A DNA stretch of 64,000 bases from Aralia elata (lineage: Eukaryota; Streptophyta; Magnoliopsida; Apiales; Araliaceae). The notes under the pieces are model-generated. The model did not search any database. It saw only the letters and a list, made by a program, of their open reading frames with translations, and was not told the origin of the DNA. Positions 1 to 11,036 of the stretch are shown here, in pieces (within the stretch, counting starts at the first letter, position 1; every line of letters starts with the position of its first letter). A program made the translations under genes and the position numbers. The stretch is taken from positions 60,514,980-60,578,979 of the forward strand of contig CM068385.1 of assembly GCA_034770075.1 (NCBI GenBank), written 5' to 3'.

Positions 1-71
1 TAACCAGTCCTTTTAATAAGGTCCGATTACTTAGCATCTAATATGCTCCGCAGTGATAGTGAATTAGACAT
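1..71 (-). pseudogene. copia-C gag N-terminus remnant
   Basis: The reverse complement starts with an ATG at 71-69 followed by MSNSLSLRSILDA, the same start as the copia gag at 5009 and 44026. A small deletion then puts a stop codon (AAG TAA) where the other copies read ANKLTGPN. The rest of this element lies left of the window. This fragment orients copia-C as minus-strand with its gag pointing out of the window. The identity as gag is firm by comparison with the two other copies; the state of the remainder is unknown. Confidence 0.8.
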
Positions 72-1599
72 TGTAAAATTTTATAAATGAATTTATAATT
101 TAACAACATTTTAGCATACATTCATTTTAATTAATTACCAAAATAAATTAGGTCTTTATTTTAAATTGGTATCTCCCACTATTTTCATCAAACTATATTA
201 CCCTCAATATACAGTTCGACAAACCTAATTAAAGATTTGCTAGTGAGAATAAGGATCCCATTTCAAATGTATATAGCCTTGTGTGTGCACAACAAACTAT
301 ATATAAATAAATAGGTAGACAACTATTGTCAATTACATCACTATGTAACTCCTTGTATTTTGCTTCTTAGATTATAATGGTCAAGTGTGTGCACATCCGA
401 ACTAAAATAATCTAAGTTAAGTCCAACCTAGCACTTCCATATATTCGAAAGAAAAATACTGTCCTTGTGTGTGCACAACAAAACAGTATCGTTCAGTCTA
501 TGTATAAGCATCAAATGTGATAAAACAACATCTTAAATATTTAATACTCGCCTTGTGTGTGCACAACAAACTCATATTAAATATTTAATACTCTATTGCT
601 TTACCATGCTAGAAGGCGACGTTCGATATTCCTAATATCTTTGAACGCTTAGGACTTAATATAACTTCTTTGAGGGGTTTGTTATTATTTGTCTCATCTT
701 GTTTAGCGCGCATGCACATATATATATATAAAATACGCGTCATATTATTTAACATGCGAAGCATGTTGGATAATATATAATATACATATAGTAAGCATGC
801 ACATATAGAATACTATATTCTACCCGGATTGATTATGGACTTTTATTCTAGTTTGATTCACTAGAGCCACCAAGTGAACCAAAAGGTCAAACCTAGGGTG
901 CAAGAATAAAAATTAAATATAACTATTATATTTAAACCCGGGCTCCATTACAAACGGGTCTTCAAGCGCTCCTTACTCCTTTGTCTCCAATTCTTCAAGT
1001 AATTCTAACTAAACCTATTACATAAAATATTTACAATAAATAGAAACCTTGATCAGCAGTCAAGGGGAAGTACATAGGAGGGAGATAGAATTTACATTAA
1101 GAAAAATTAGAGAAGACGAGGTACGCAGACCCCATTTATAAAAACTCATTCATTCAAGCATCCACTAAAATAAATCCAATCACACATTGGTCAATAGTCC
1201 ATAATCAATCCCTATTTATTATCATACATATCTCTATATGTATCAATAAATAACATTCATCTCATGAATAATAAAACTGTTCCATATATGCATTGATATC
1301 AATTAATGGGCAATTAAAAGTTTACTAGAAATCCAATTTTGAAACAAAACTAAACTCCTTTATTTTGATCAAAATTTAAATCATAATAAACTTATTTATT
1401 TTATTTTATCCAATTTTGAATAAAAATAAACTTTTTTATTTTTAATCAAATTCCAAATCAAAATAAACTCTTTTATTTTAATTAACATGGAATCCAATTT
1501 CAAGTTCAAAACAAACTCTTTTATTTTAACTTAAAATTGTTGGAAAATAAAATATGTTGAATCTTATTCCTTATCAAAATAAATTTCTTTATTTTTAAG

Positions 1600-1740
1600 G
1601 AAACATGGAATCCTATTCCATATGTGAATAAACTCTTTTATTCTAGGAAACATGGAATCCTATTCCATATGTGAATAAACTCTTTTATTCTAGAAAACAT
1701 GGAATCCTATTCCATATGTGAATAAACTCCTTTATTCTGA
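1600..1740. repeat. ~55 bp tandem repeat in copia-C leader
   Basis: Three successive units contain GGAAACATGGAATCCTATTC followed by CATATGTGAATAAACTC and TTTTATTCT. They begin near 1598, 1647 and 1697. Weaker related AT-rich units (AATAAACTCTTTTATTTTAA) precede them from about 1340. It is a local minisatellite in untranslated leader and is not seen in the B leader in this form. Confidence 0.7.
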
Positions 1741-1807
1741 TTTTATCAATTAAATAAACCATTTATTTTAATTGAAGGAAAAATTATTTTTCGGATTCTG
1801 CTGTCCG

Positions 1808-1927
1808 GCGCAGCTGCGCCCAGAATGAACTGGGACACGGCGCAGCTGCGCTGAACCCCAGAGAAAACTGATTCTGGGTTTGGGCGCAGCTGCGCTCCAG
1901 AATGAACTGGAGCCGGCGCAGCTGCGC
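1808..1927. repeat. Four GCGCAGCTGCGC palindromes
   Basis: The perfect 12 bp palindrome GCGCAGCTGCGC occurs at 1808-1819, 1840-1851, 1884-1895 and 1916-1927 (spacings 32, 44, 32). It is separated by related spacer words (CAGAATGAACTGG twice, CTGATTC twice). The cluster is strongly GC-rich inside a very AT-rich leader. No counterpart was seen in the A or B leaders, so it is specific to copia-C here. Confidence 0.9.
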
Positions 1928-2030
1928 CGCGACGCTGATTCAGAAAAATTTATTCTGCCCAAAAATTTCGATCCAATCGCATATCAAACATACATGGAAT
2001 CATCATAATCGATAATTAGCACAAGGTTAG

Positions 2031-2043
2031 GCTCTGATACCAC
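2031..2043 (-). other. copia-C primer-binding site
   Basis: The reverse complement reads GTGGTATCAGAGC. It contains TGGTATCAGAGC, the complement of the 3' end of plant initiator tRNA-Met, the usual minus-strand primer. It directly abuts the LTR end at 2044 and fixes the element orientation as minus. Confidence 0.9.
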
Positions 2044-2503
2044 TGTTAGGTTTGTACATAGTGCGAATATGCAATCAAATTACATAAATAGTGCGGAAGC
2101 GCGATAAAACGGATTTTTAAATTTTTATACAAACCATCACCATGATCATCCATGTGCTCAATTATCAATTAAATGAAAGAGATAGAGATTAAGAAATTAT
2201 ACCCTCGTAGAACCGTGCTTCCTCGGGTACAAGTTCACCTCCAATTCCTTCGCGTTGTCCTTGAATTTCACCGATTAAATTCCTTCCTTTGATCAACGTT
2301 AGCCACCCAAGTGTTTGGCCTCTAGAGGTGATCCACCAAGGAATAATAGTTGTTCAAGAAGATGGGTGTTGGCAAAAACCCTAGTTTCTATCTCTATAGA
2401 AATTGCAAGTACTCTCTCTCTCCAATTCTCATGGAAGAGTGTGTAAATTGTCTAACAATCTAATTGTCTGACTGTCTAACCCCAAATCATAATAAGACTC
2501 CTC

Positions 2504-2512
2504 TTATTTATA
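2504..2512 (-). promoter_or_regulatory. copia-C LTR TATA box
   Basis: The reverse complement is TATAAATAA, in a conserved context also present in the B 5' LTR (46169-46177). It lies about 470 bp from the LTR's downstream end, a plausible core promoter for the genomic transcript. This is inference from motif and position only. Confidence 0.55.
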
Positions 2513-3396
2513 GATATAGGGAACCCTCCTAAACTATTTAGGATTAGAGTTTTTATTTTAATTAAACTCCTTTAATTAATTGAACTCCTAATCCAATTAG
2601 GAATTCATGAGAGAGTACTTCTATTAATTAATTCCCAATCCCTATTAGGAATTAAATAATAGTAATAGTAATAATAATAATAAGACTCCTCTTATTAATT
2701 TATATATTTAATATTTCTAAAATATTAAATAATAAATATTAAGCTATTTAATTTATTCTATCTACATAGATTAAATTAAATACACTTAACTTATTATTAC
2801 AATTATGCCATTTACTTCTTAAATAAATATTTTTCTTTTGCGGTGTGACCCTTTAGGTTCTCCATATTAAACCGGTTGTGAATAAATCAATTAGAACAAT
2901 TCTAATCTTATTTAAATAAATAAATTAAACTATTTAATTCATTTAAATAAATAATATTTATTCTACAATAAGGGTAAACCCCCTTAGCGATCAATGACTT
3001 TCCAGATAATATAGATTTCAACATTAATCACAAAAGAACCTTTCAGTGAATAGTTACCGTACAATTCAATCCTTCTACCATACAATGTCCCAATTAAATA
3101 TAAGACATGGATTTACTGTCAAGTCTTATTTCATTTAATTATATGTATTTCGATTCTCAAATGCACAACTCTGATAATGCAAATTAGAAACTCCTTTCTA
3201 ATTTTATTCTGCTTTGGCCAAAGACTTCTGAGTCGTCATTTATCGAATCACATAGGACATTCTCTCCTTTTACTAGAAGTGGTAGATTCTTTGTTGATCA
3301 TTCACCTATCTCCATGTATAACTTATTATACCCAATCATACCCTTTGATATACCCTAAAGGTCTTAAGGGACATGTCAAAGTATAACTCATCATAC

Positions 3397-3491
3397 CAGC
3401 GGCCTTTGGCTTAGTTGGTATGACTAGCCTCTTGTTAAGCAAGAGGTCTAGAGTTCAAATCCCCCACCCCCCAAACTTAGCAAAAAAAAAA
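3397..3491 (+). mobile_element. tRNA-derived short SINE
   Basis: This 95 bp insertion ends in a poly(A) of about 14 and is flanked by a 19 bp duplication (aaagtataactcatcatac at 3378-3396 and 3492-3510). Related LTRs (for example near 30408) show the empty site. The body is tRNA-like: a pol III A box TGGCTTAGTTGG at 3407-3418, a B box GAGTTCAAATCC at 3451-3462, and a 7 bp stem CCTCTTG/CAAGAGG at the anticodon arm. No non-tRNA body is evident, so it could also be called a tRNA retropseudogene. Its last bases before poly(A), CAAACTTAGC, nearly match those of the LINE at 20747-26714 (CAAATTTAGC). Confidence 0.85.
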
Positions 3492-3991
3492 AAAGTATAA
3501 CTCATCATACACAAGATACTATGATGATCTCAAGTCCAAGGATCACTTGTACTACTATCACTAGAGGAATTCCTATTGACAGGCGAGTAAAACTCCATTA
3601 GGTATTCCTTAGCGAGCCACGTTCAGTGAACTTATTCTCTAATAAGCACCTACATACTTGCTTTAGTGTCTCCACACAAATGATTATGAGATCAATCATC
3701 CTCTTCATAAGAGCAAGCAACGTATGTACTAATCTATCCGGATTCACTAATCCCCTTTTTAGTAATCCAACGATTAGGAACAATTTTAGTTTGTGAGCTA
3801 TCTAGAATTTAGATCTCATTAGCATGATCACCATCATGATTCTAAAAACATTGCTCAAAACTATGGGTTTATCACATTCAATATAACAGCATCATGTAGA
3901 TAAAGTAAAATGCCTTTAATAAACGAATAAGATTACAAAGTATATGCTACATCATATCAAATATGATTGGCTTGTGTGCATACTACTTTCA

Positions 3992-4276
3992 CTATGTACT
4001 TCCCCTTGACTGCTGATCAAGGTTTCTATTTATTGTAAATAGTTTATATAATAGGAATAGTTAGAATTAATTTTGAAGAATTGGAGACAAAGGAGCAAGG
4101 AGCGCTTGAAGACCCGTTTGTATAGGAGCCCAGGTTTAAATGTAATAGTTATATTTAAATTTATTCTTGCACCCTAGGTTTGACCTTTTGGTTCACTTGG
4201 TGGCTCTAGTGAACCAAACTAGAATAAAAGTCCATAATCAATCCGGGTAGAATATAGTATTCTATATGTGCATGCT

Positions 4277-4319
<43 letters not shown>

Positions 4320-5008
4320 TATACAACAATGCTTCGCATGTTAAATAATATGACGCGTATTTTATATATATATGTGCATACGCGCTAAACAAGATGAGAC
4401 TAATAATAACAAACCATTCAATGAAATTATATTAAGTCCTAAGCGTTCAAAGATATTTGGAATATCGAACGTCGCCTTCTAGCATGGTAAAGCGATAGAG
4501 TATTAAATATTTAATATGAGTTTGTTGTGTCACACAAGGCAAGTATTAAATATTTAAGATGTTGCTTTATCACATTTGATGCTTATACATAGACTGAACG
4601 ATGCTGTTTTGTTGTGTCACACAAGGACAATGTTTTTCTTTCGAATATATGGAAGTGCTAGGTTGGACTTAACTTGGATAATTTTGATTCAGATGTGTCA
4701 CACTTGATCAAAATAATATAAGAGGCAAAATACAAGGAGTTACATAGTGATGTAATTGACAATAGTTGTCTACCTATTTATTTATATATCGTTTGTTGTG
4801 TCACACAAGGCTATATACATTTGAAATGGGATCCTTATTCTCACTAGCAAACCTTTAATTAGATTTGCCGAACTATTTATATTGAGGGTAATATAGTTTG
4901 ATAAAAAAGTGAGAGATACCAATTTAAAATAAAGACCTAATTTATTTTGGTAATTAATTAAATGAATGTATGCTAAAATATTGTCTATTTCACATGCAGA
5001 ATTTAAAA
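3992..5008 (+). other. copia-A leader (5' part missing)
   Basis: This plus-strand sequence is collinear with the reversed copia-C leader from about 1075 down to 72. It contains four hairpin units with core TTGTTGTGTCACACAAGG (4520, 4607 and 4791; degenerate at 4690) and an (AT)n run at 4280-4313. The end reads TTGTCTATTTCACATGCAG just before the gag ATG at 5009, resembling a 3' splice site. The outer leader, PBS and 5' LTR of copia-A are not in the window because copia-C interrupts here. Confidence 0.75.
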
Positions 5009-6472
5009 ATGTCAAACTCACTATCACTGCGTAGCATACTTGATGCTAACAAACTGACCGGACCGAATTACACGGACTGGTTAAGGAATCTGAGAATTGT
5101 TCTCACTGCTGAAAAGATTTCTTATGTCCTAAATTCGCCAGTCCCTGCAAGTGTTGCAGAAACAGCCTCTGAGGAAGAGATTGCTACTTTCAGAAAGTGG
5201 CAAGATGATGCAATCTTGGCTCAATGCATCATGCTCGCATCCATGAGTAACGAGCTTCAGCATCAGCACGAAACTATGGATGCTCCTACTATATTGCTGC
5301 ACCTCAAAGAGTTGTATGGTGAGCAAAGTAGGACTGCTAGATATCAGATATCTAAGGAGCTCTTCCGATCTCGTATGACTGAGGGCACTGCTGTAGAGAC
5401 TCATGTCCTTAAGATGATCAATCTAATTGAACAACTTGGACAGCTTGGGTTCGTGATGGATGGGGAGTTAAGCCAAGATTTGGTCTTACAGTCACTCCCG
5501 GACACCTTCTCACAATTTGTTGTGAATTTTCACATGAATAAGTTGGACGTCAGCTTGCCTGAGCTACTTAACATGCTGAAAACTGCTGAAGGTCACTTCT
5601 CATCTAACAAGAACCAAGTCTTACTAGTGGATGATTCTTCCAAGAAAAGGAAGAGGCCCAAGGTATCTTCTGAAAAGAAGAAAAACAAGAAGGCTAAGGG
5701 GAATGCGAAGAGAAAGGACAAGAAGAAACTTGATCCAGATAGCAAAGGAATTTGCTACCATTGCAATAAGCCGGGACACTGGAAGAGGAACTGCAAGCAG
5801 TATCTTGCGGACCAGAAGAAGCTTGGAGAAGCTTCAACTTCCGATCTAGGTTTGTTCATGATTGAGATTAATTTTTCTGAAAGTCAAAATTCTACTTGGG
5901 TATTGGATACCGGCTGTAGTTCTCACATATGTAATAATATGCAGGGACTAAGCAGAAGTAGAAAGCTGAACAAGGATGAAGTCGTCCTACGAGTGGGAAA
6001 TAGAGCAAAGGTTGCTACATTAGCTGTAGGGACTTATTGTTTAGCACTGCCTTCGGGTAAATCCATTAGTTTAAATAATTGTTATTTTGTTCCAACACTC
6101 ATTAGAAATATTATTTCAATTTTTGTATTGGATATTGATGGTTTTGATATTATAATAAAGAACAATAGTTGTTCTATTTATAAAAATATTTTATATGGTG
6201 TTGGTAATTTACTGAATGGACTTTACATACTTGACTTGCATGAAAATATACTTCAAATTGAACAAACTAAGAAAAGGAAAAGAGATAATGTTAATTATAC
6301 CTTTATGTGGCACTGTAGACTTGGTCATATTAATGAAACAAGATTATCCAAGTTGTATAAAGATGGGCTTTTAGAGCTATCTGATTACGAATCATATCCA
6401 ACTTGTGAATCTTGTCTCATGGGTAAGATGGCTAAATCTCCTTTTAGTGAAAAAGGAGAAAGAGTTACATAG
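5009..6472 (+). pseudogene. copia-A gag, protease and integrase N-terminus
   Basis: This is the first part of a Ty1/copia polyprotein. The start is ATG 5009 (MSNSLSLRSIL), as in copia-B; an in-frame ATG at 4970 lies upstream of the splice-like site. In order it shows a gag of the UBN2 type (GPNYTDWLRNLR...), a basic linker, a zinc knuckle CYHCNKPGHWKRNC, the aspartic protease core WVLDTGCSSHICNN, and the integrase HHCC zone (WHCRLGHI ... CESCLMGK). It ends at a premature TAG at 6470-6472, where copia-B has GAG (ERVT-E-LLAL). The element is therefore broken between the integrase zinc domain and the catalytic core. Confidence 0.9.
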
Positions 6473-7557
6473 TTGTTAGCGTTGGTACACACAGACGTAT
6501 GTGGACCTATGACAACGAATGCACGAGGAGGGTATTCTTATTTTATTACTTTCACTGATGATCATTCTAGATTTGGATATGTGTATTTAATGAAATACAA
6601 ATCTGAATCGTTTGAAAAGTTCAAAGAATTCAGAAGTGAAGTAGAGAAGCAAACTGGTAAGAGTATTAAGATTCTTCGATAGGATCGAGGAGGGGAATAC
6701 TTGACTAATGAGTTTCTCAATTGTCTCAAAGAAAATGGTATAATCTCACAATGGACTCCACCAGGGACGCCACAGTTGAATGGTGTATCTGAAAGGAGAA
6801 ATCGAACATTGTTGGACATGGTTTGTTCCATGATGAGTTTTACCGACCTTCCAATATCCTTCTGGGGTTATGCCCTAGAAACGGCTGCATACCTACTTAA
6901 CAAGGTACCTACCAAATCCGTCCCAAAGACCCCATATGAGATATGGACAGGGAGGAAACCAAATCTTAAGTATGTTAAGACTTGGGGTTGTCCAGCTTAT
7001 GTCAAAAGGTTTGAGCATGATAAGCTAAAGACTAGATCCGACAAGTGTAGATTTGTGGGATACCCTAAAGAAACTGTAGGGTATTATTTCTATCATCCCA
7101 ATGATCAAAAGGTGTTTGTTGCGAAATACGCTGCCTTCTTGGAAAAGGAGTTTATCCTTGAAGGGGTCAGTGGGAGTAAGATATATCTTGAAGAAGTTCA
7201 AGAACCACAAAATACTACAGATCAAAGTCAGGTACCTGACCAAGTAGAAGAACCTACTGTACCACAACCTATTCGTAAATCTGGAAGAGTACCGAAGATA
7301 CCTGAAAGGTATGGATTCATCATAGAGGATGATGATGAGGTACGTATCATAGATGATGATGATCCATTGACTTACGAAGAGGCTATGAGTAGTGAAGACT
7401 CAGAGAAATGGCTAGAAGCCATGAAATCCGAGATGGACTACATGTATGAAAACCAAGTATGGACTTTGGTTTTACCACCTGAGGGCATTAAGCCTATTGG
7501 GTGTAAATGGGTCTTTAAGAGAAAGACTGGAGCAGATGGCAAGGTAGAGACCTATAA
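6473..7557 (+). pseudogene. copia-A integrase core and RT linker
   Basis: The frame continues after the TAG at 6472. HTDVCGPM carries the first catalytic Asp and DRGGEY the second. SERRNRTLLDMV carries the Glu. A second in-frame stop (TAG at 6680-6682) replaces the Ser before DRGGEY. The GKR-like and acidic linker (DDDDEVRIIDDDD) follow, then the RT beginning (WVFKRKTGADGKVETY). The frame is cut at 7557 by the gypsy insertion and resumes at 20312 with ARLVAKGFKQRQ. Two stops, YVND in the RT part and two large insertions make this element dead. Confidence 0.9.
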
Positions 7558-10500
7558 TGTGACGCCCCCAAATCCGGGTTACCTTAACCTCGAATCCGGT
7601 GCATCACTATGCAACTCATACTATTAACAACTAATTGCGGAATAATAGAAATATTTACATTGATATAACATAAATACTCTCGTCCCAAGTCTCGGTACCA
7701 ATACAAATACCTGACATAACATATTACACAATGACTAAAGCATAAGTCTGAATACATGACATAACTTAATACATAATCTCTAAACGAGTCTTAATACAAA
7801 ACATAAATCATAACATAGTAGGACAAAGCTAATCCGTAGCTTTGCCTTTGCCTTTATCCTTTCCCGAGCTCTCGCCTCTATGGGTAACCACTGAAATGTT
7901 TTAAGGAAGCAAGGGTGAGCAACAAATTTGCCCAGCAAGTATAGCAATAATGATAATGCATAATTAAAAGTAAGATTTCTCAAGTTATAATACCAATCTC
8001 TGTTATTATTGATGAGTCACTATGGACTGGATGAATATCAAACGAATTCAAGAATTTCAAATTGTTACAATTGCAGGAATCACTGAGTGGCCACCATGAC
8101 ACTTACCTTCTATTAGAATTAACAATATTACACTATTAACTCCAAAACAACAATTACAGGTACAATAGGTGATCAGCCTAAAATACCCGACGTTATGCAT
8201 AAGCCTCAAACGTTCTACTTACGCGCGTGTCGGTTCCCCGACTAAAAATATATTTTTCCCTACTATGAGGGTTGTTCATCTCTGCAAAGAGTCCGCACCA
8301 AAACAACTGGTTTGGATAGCTTTCTAAATCATGGTCATTAGTCTAGCCGAATCAAATGGCATTGACACTCTTCGTAAACAGTTCATGCATAATGTGAACT
8401 TAAAAGCTTTAACAGTTTATGTCAATAACACATCTTGAACACTTGTGCAAATATGAAAGATTCACATAAGTATGGAATTCACACAACAATATACGTATTG
8501 CGTAAATATGAACTTTGAACATTAAATAACATTCGTAAGAATATAATCGAATGAAGTTAATAAGCTCGCCTAGCACGAGGACTACACAAGGATTAGAAAA
8601 CTTGCTCAATACACCACATTGGTGGAGTTTAGGAAAATGTAGAATATTTGTACAATATCAACTTAAACAAGAATTAGAAAATCTGCACAATATATGTCTT
8701 TTCTATAAGATAAGAAACTTGCATTCAATACCGAAAATGAATGAAGTTAGAGGACTTGCCCAACACAAGGGTTAGACAAGGGTTTAGGAAACTTGCCTTA
8801 CGCGCTGCTACTATTTGACGTTAATCGTCCTCAAATATGTCCTACGCATTTAAACACATATTCACATACCAATTAGTCTCACAATAAACACAAAATATTG
8901 GCTTACATTAATCAACACATTATAATCATTACGAACATTAATTTCCACTACGACTACCCAAACGGGGGTCTCGCTCCCCGATGAGCGAGCGGCTGCCCAG
9001 CTCGCCGGTGAGCTGGCGGGGGAGTAGGGGACAGCGCCCCCTGAAAGCCAAACAAAAAACGCAACTAAGCTATTCATTTTATTAAGCAAAATCTCACGGG
9101 ACTAAGTCGTTTCATGCTTGGCTAACTAATTAATAGCATGCTTCATGTGTTACTGCTTAAGAGGCTCATATACACTTGCCTCAAGCTTCAGTTCTCAAAA
9201 GGAACAACTTGGCGACTCTGCAGCACGGCGCAGCCGCGCTGCTTTTTGGCCTGGGAGTAGCGCGGCCGCACTACTCCTTCTGTAGCAACTTTCTGGTTTA
9301 TTTCGTACTCTAACCAACCTCTAGATGCTTGGGGTCATTCTAACATTATACTAACATGCCATACATATGCTTTGGGGTATTTATAACATGTTGGGTCTAT
9401 GTAAACATGCATCACATCAACAACATAAAGCAGCAAAATTTTGCACCTCTGCAGGCCTGCGCGTGCGCGCTAGCCTTAGGCTTGGGAGTAGCGCGGCCGC
9501 GCTACTCCGGATACAGGGAGTTCCAGGTTGTTTTGCTTCTGCAGAACCTTAACAACAAAATTGATTTCTCCCTCTTTGCTTCATAACCCTTATACAACCA
9601 ATACACATGACTTAAAAACATGTTTCTATTACTCAACCATGCATTATAACATCATTTCAACAATTAATCATAACTAGTTCTCATGATCTTTAGAGAAATC
9701 ATTCTCTTGGACATTAAACCAAATAGTTGGTGGGCATGGCTTACAAACTCACCTTGGAGTAGAGTTTAATTATGCTCTAGTCCAGATTTCCAAATGAAAT
9801 CAATACCCACAACTTCATAACACATTATGAGCATACACAAACATTCATTCAACCAACCATAAACTAAGTTTCATCAAAGTCTAATTGTCCAAAACAGTCC
9901 ACAATGTCCAACAGTCCATTAATGTCCATTCTTGATTCCTTATGCATAGGTTCGATTCTCATTCTTTGTTCCACTTTTACATATCATTAACAAGGTTTAC
10001 AAAGTTAATCAACACTCTTATAAGCCCATGAACAACTGAACAATTCAGCAACATAAACTCCCACAAAATAAGCAAAATCAAACTAAGAATTGAAGCAACT
10101 ATGGAAATGAGTTAGGTTTCACAACACTAACCTCTTAAAGCAACTTCTAGGATGAAAATGGGATTGATACTCAGCTGCTACACCACTTCTTCTTCTTCCT
10201 TCAAACCACTCGTACACACTTAATTCCTACACTCTCTCAATATCCAGCTGCAACACTTAGCAAAATGAAAGGAATGGAGCTAAGCAATGGGGTAGTATAT
10301 ATAGAGGGATGAACTGAGCTTCCTTGGAGGATGGAATGGTTGAGCATGCTTGGTGTGATCAGCTCCCCATGTATGGGAAGCTGAAGTTGGCCTCTCCCAT
10401 GTATGGGTAACTCCTCTCTCATTCTCCCAATTGTTCTTCCTCCCTTTTGCTCTCCCAAATGCAAGAATTTGCTTCACCCAAAATGTTCTTGATTCTCCTT

Positions 10501-10996
10501 GTTCCTTCCCTCTTCATTCTTCTCTTCCCGTGTTCTTCTTCTTCATTCAATCAGCTGATGGTTTAACCCATTTCCCTCATGGGTCATGGGTTGGGTCGTG
10601 GGTCGGGTCGTGGGTCATGGATCATGAGTTTGGGCCACCCTCAAGCAATTTGGGGCTTCTAATTAAATCCCCATTTGGCAAAAATAAAATCCAACACTTG
10701 GATTATTACTCAATCACATTTACACTATGACAAAAATTAGAAAATTCGAAATAAACGAAAAAGACGTTTTTGGGGCGAATAGTGCCCACGCGAATAGAAT
10801 TTTAGCGATATTTCTCCGAAATCATTTTAATAAGTCCTATCAAATAACAACACTTAATATCATTGCAAACACACAATCTAGGTTATTACATAACCTTTAA
10901 TCACATCACATAGAATAATATTAATAAAAATTCTTTTTATTAAATAATATACCTAAGCTTATATTACAAAGCCATACAAAATTCACGGTCGTTACA
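7558..10996 (-). mobile_element. Element T 3' LTR
   Basis: This LTR is 3439 bp, long for a gypsy element but usual for Tekay/Del. In element orientation it starts TGTAACGACCG and ends GGGGGCGTCACA. It contains a TATA-like CTATATATA (10296-10304, reverse strand) and degenerate direct repeats around 8548-8600 and 8738-8796. It also contains GC-rich palindromic patches near 9225-9270 and 9455-9510 and a short GGGTCGTGGGTC repeat at 10587-10625. Small ORFs inside it recur in the other LTR and have no coding evidence. Confidence 0.92.
9485..9508. repeat. 24 bp perfect palindrome in T LTR
   Basis: The sequence centred on GTAGCGCGGCCGCGCTAC, extended by GGA and TCC, is its own reverse complement over 24 bp. 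A one-sided relative sits at about 9256-9279. In the other LTR the equivalents (about 18567-18588 and 18796-18820) carry single changes that shift which copy is the better palindrome. Confidence 0.9.
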
Positions 10997-11009
10997 TCCT
11001 CCCCTCCTT
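10997..11009 (-). other. Element T polypurine tract
   Basis: The reverse complement AAGGAGGGGAGGA immediately precedes the 3' LTR in element orientation. This is the expected plus-strand primer of reverse transcription. Confidence 0.85.
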
Positions 11010-11036
11010 ATAAGAATTCTGTCCCCAGAATTACAA

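Larger units (their letters stand above)
72..2030 (-). other. copia-C long 5' leader
   Basis: This is about 1.96 kb of AT-rich untranslated sequence between PBS and gag ATG (minus orientation), collinear with the leaders at 3992-5008 (A) and 44027-45733 (B). It holds repeated hairpin motifs with the core CCTTGTGTGTGCACAACAAA at 277, 463 and 551 and a divergent copy at about 380. It also holds AT-rich direct repeats at 1400-1760 (a unit containing GGAATCCTATTCCATATGTG, repeated three times at 1600-1730) and a GC-rich palindrome cluster at 1808-1927. No credible ORF is present; the 64-codon frame at 1768-1962 only reads the palindromes. Confidence 0.75.
2044..3991 (-). mobile_element. copia-C 5' LTR (with SINE inside)
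   Basis: In element orientation the LTR begins TGAAAGTAGTATGCAC at 3991 and ends CCTAACA at 2044, so it has TG...CA ends. It is 1948 bp, or about 1.83 kb without the SINE and its duplicated target. The same LTR occurs at 27689 (A, partial), 28803 (F), 29107 (B 3') and 45748 (B 5', partial). The outer end at 3991 abuts copia-A leader sequence, so copia-C most simply inserted into copia-A. The matching target duplication would lie outside the window. Confidence 0.88.

Noticed and set aside
1768..1962. 64-codon ORF over the GCGCAGCTGCGC cluster
   Set aside because: The reading frame merely follows the palindromic repeat in untranslated leader; it is absent from other leaders.
3397..3480. Functional tRNA gene
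   Set aside because: The A and B boxes are good, but there is a poly(A) tail and 19 bp flanking duplications, and the acceptor stem ends do not pair well. It is a retroposed SINE.
10587..10625. Telomere-like G-rich repeat (GGGTCGTGGGTC)
   Set aside because: It is a short imperfect repeat within the Tekay LTR, present in both LTRs, and is not TTTAGGG.
7780..10730. Small ORFs in the Tekay LTRs (for example 7780-7983, 10431-10730)
   Set aside because: They are duplicated in the second LTR because the LTRs are copies. They lack domains and lie in untranslated sequence.
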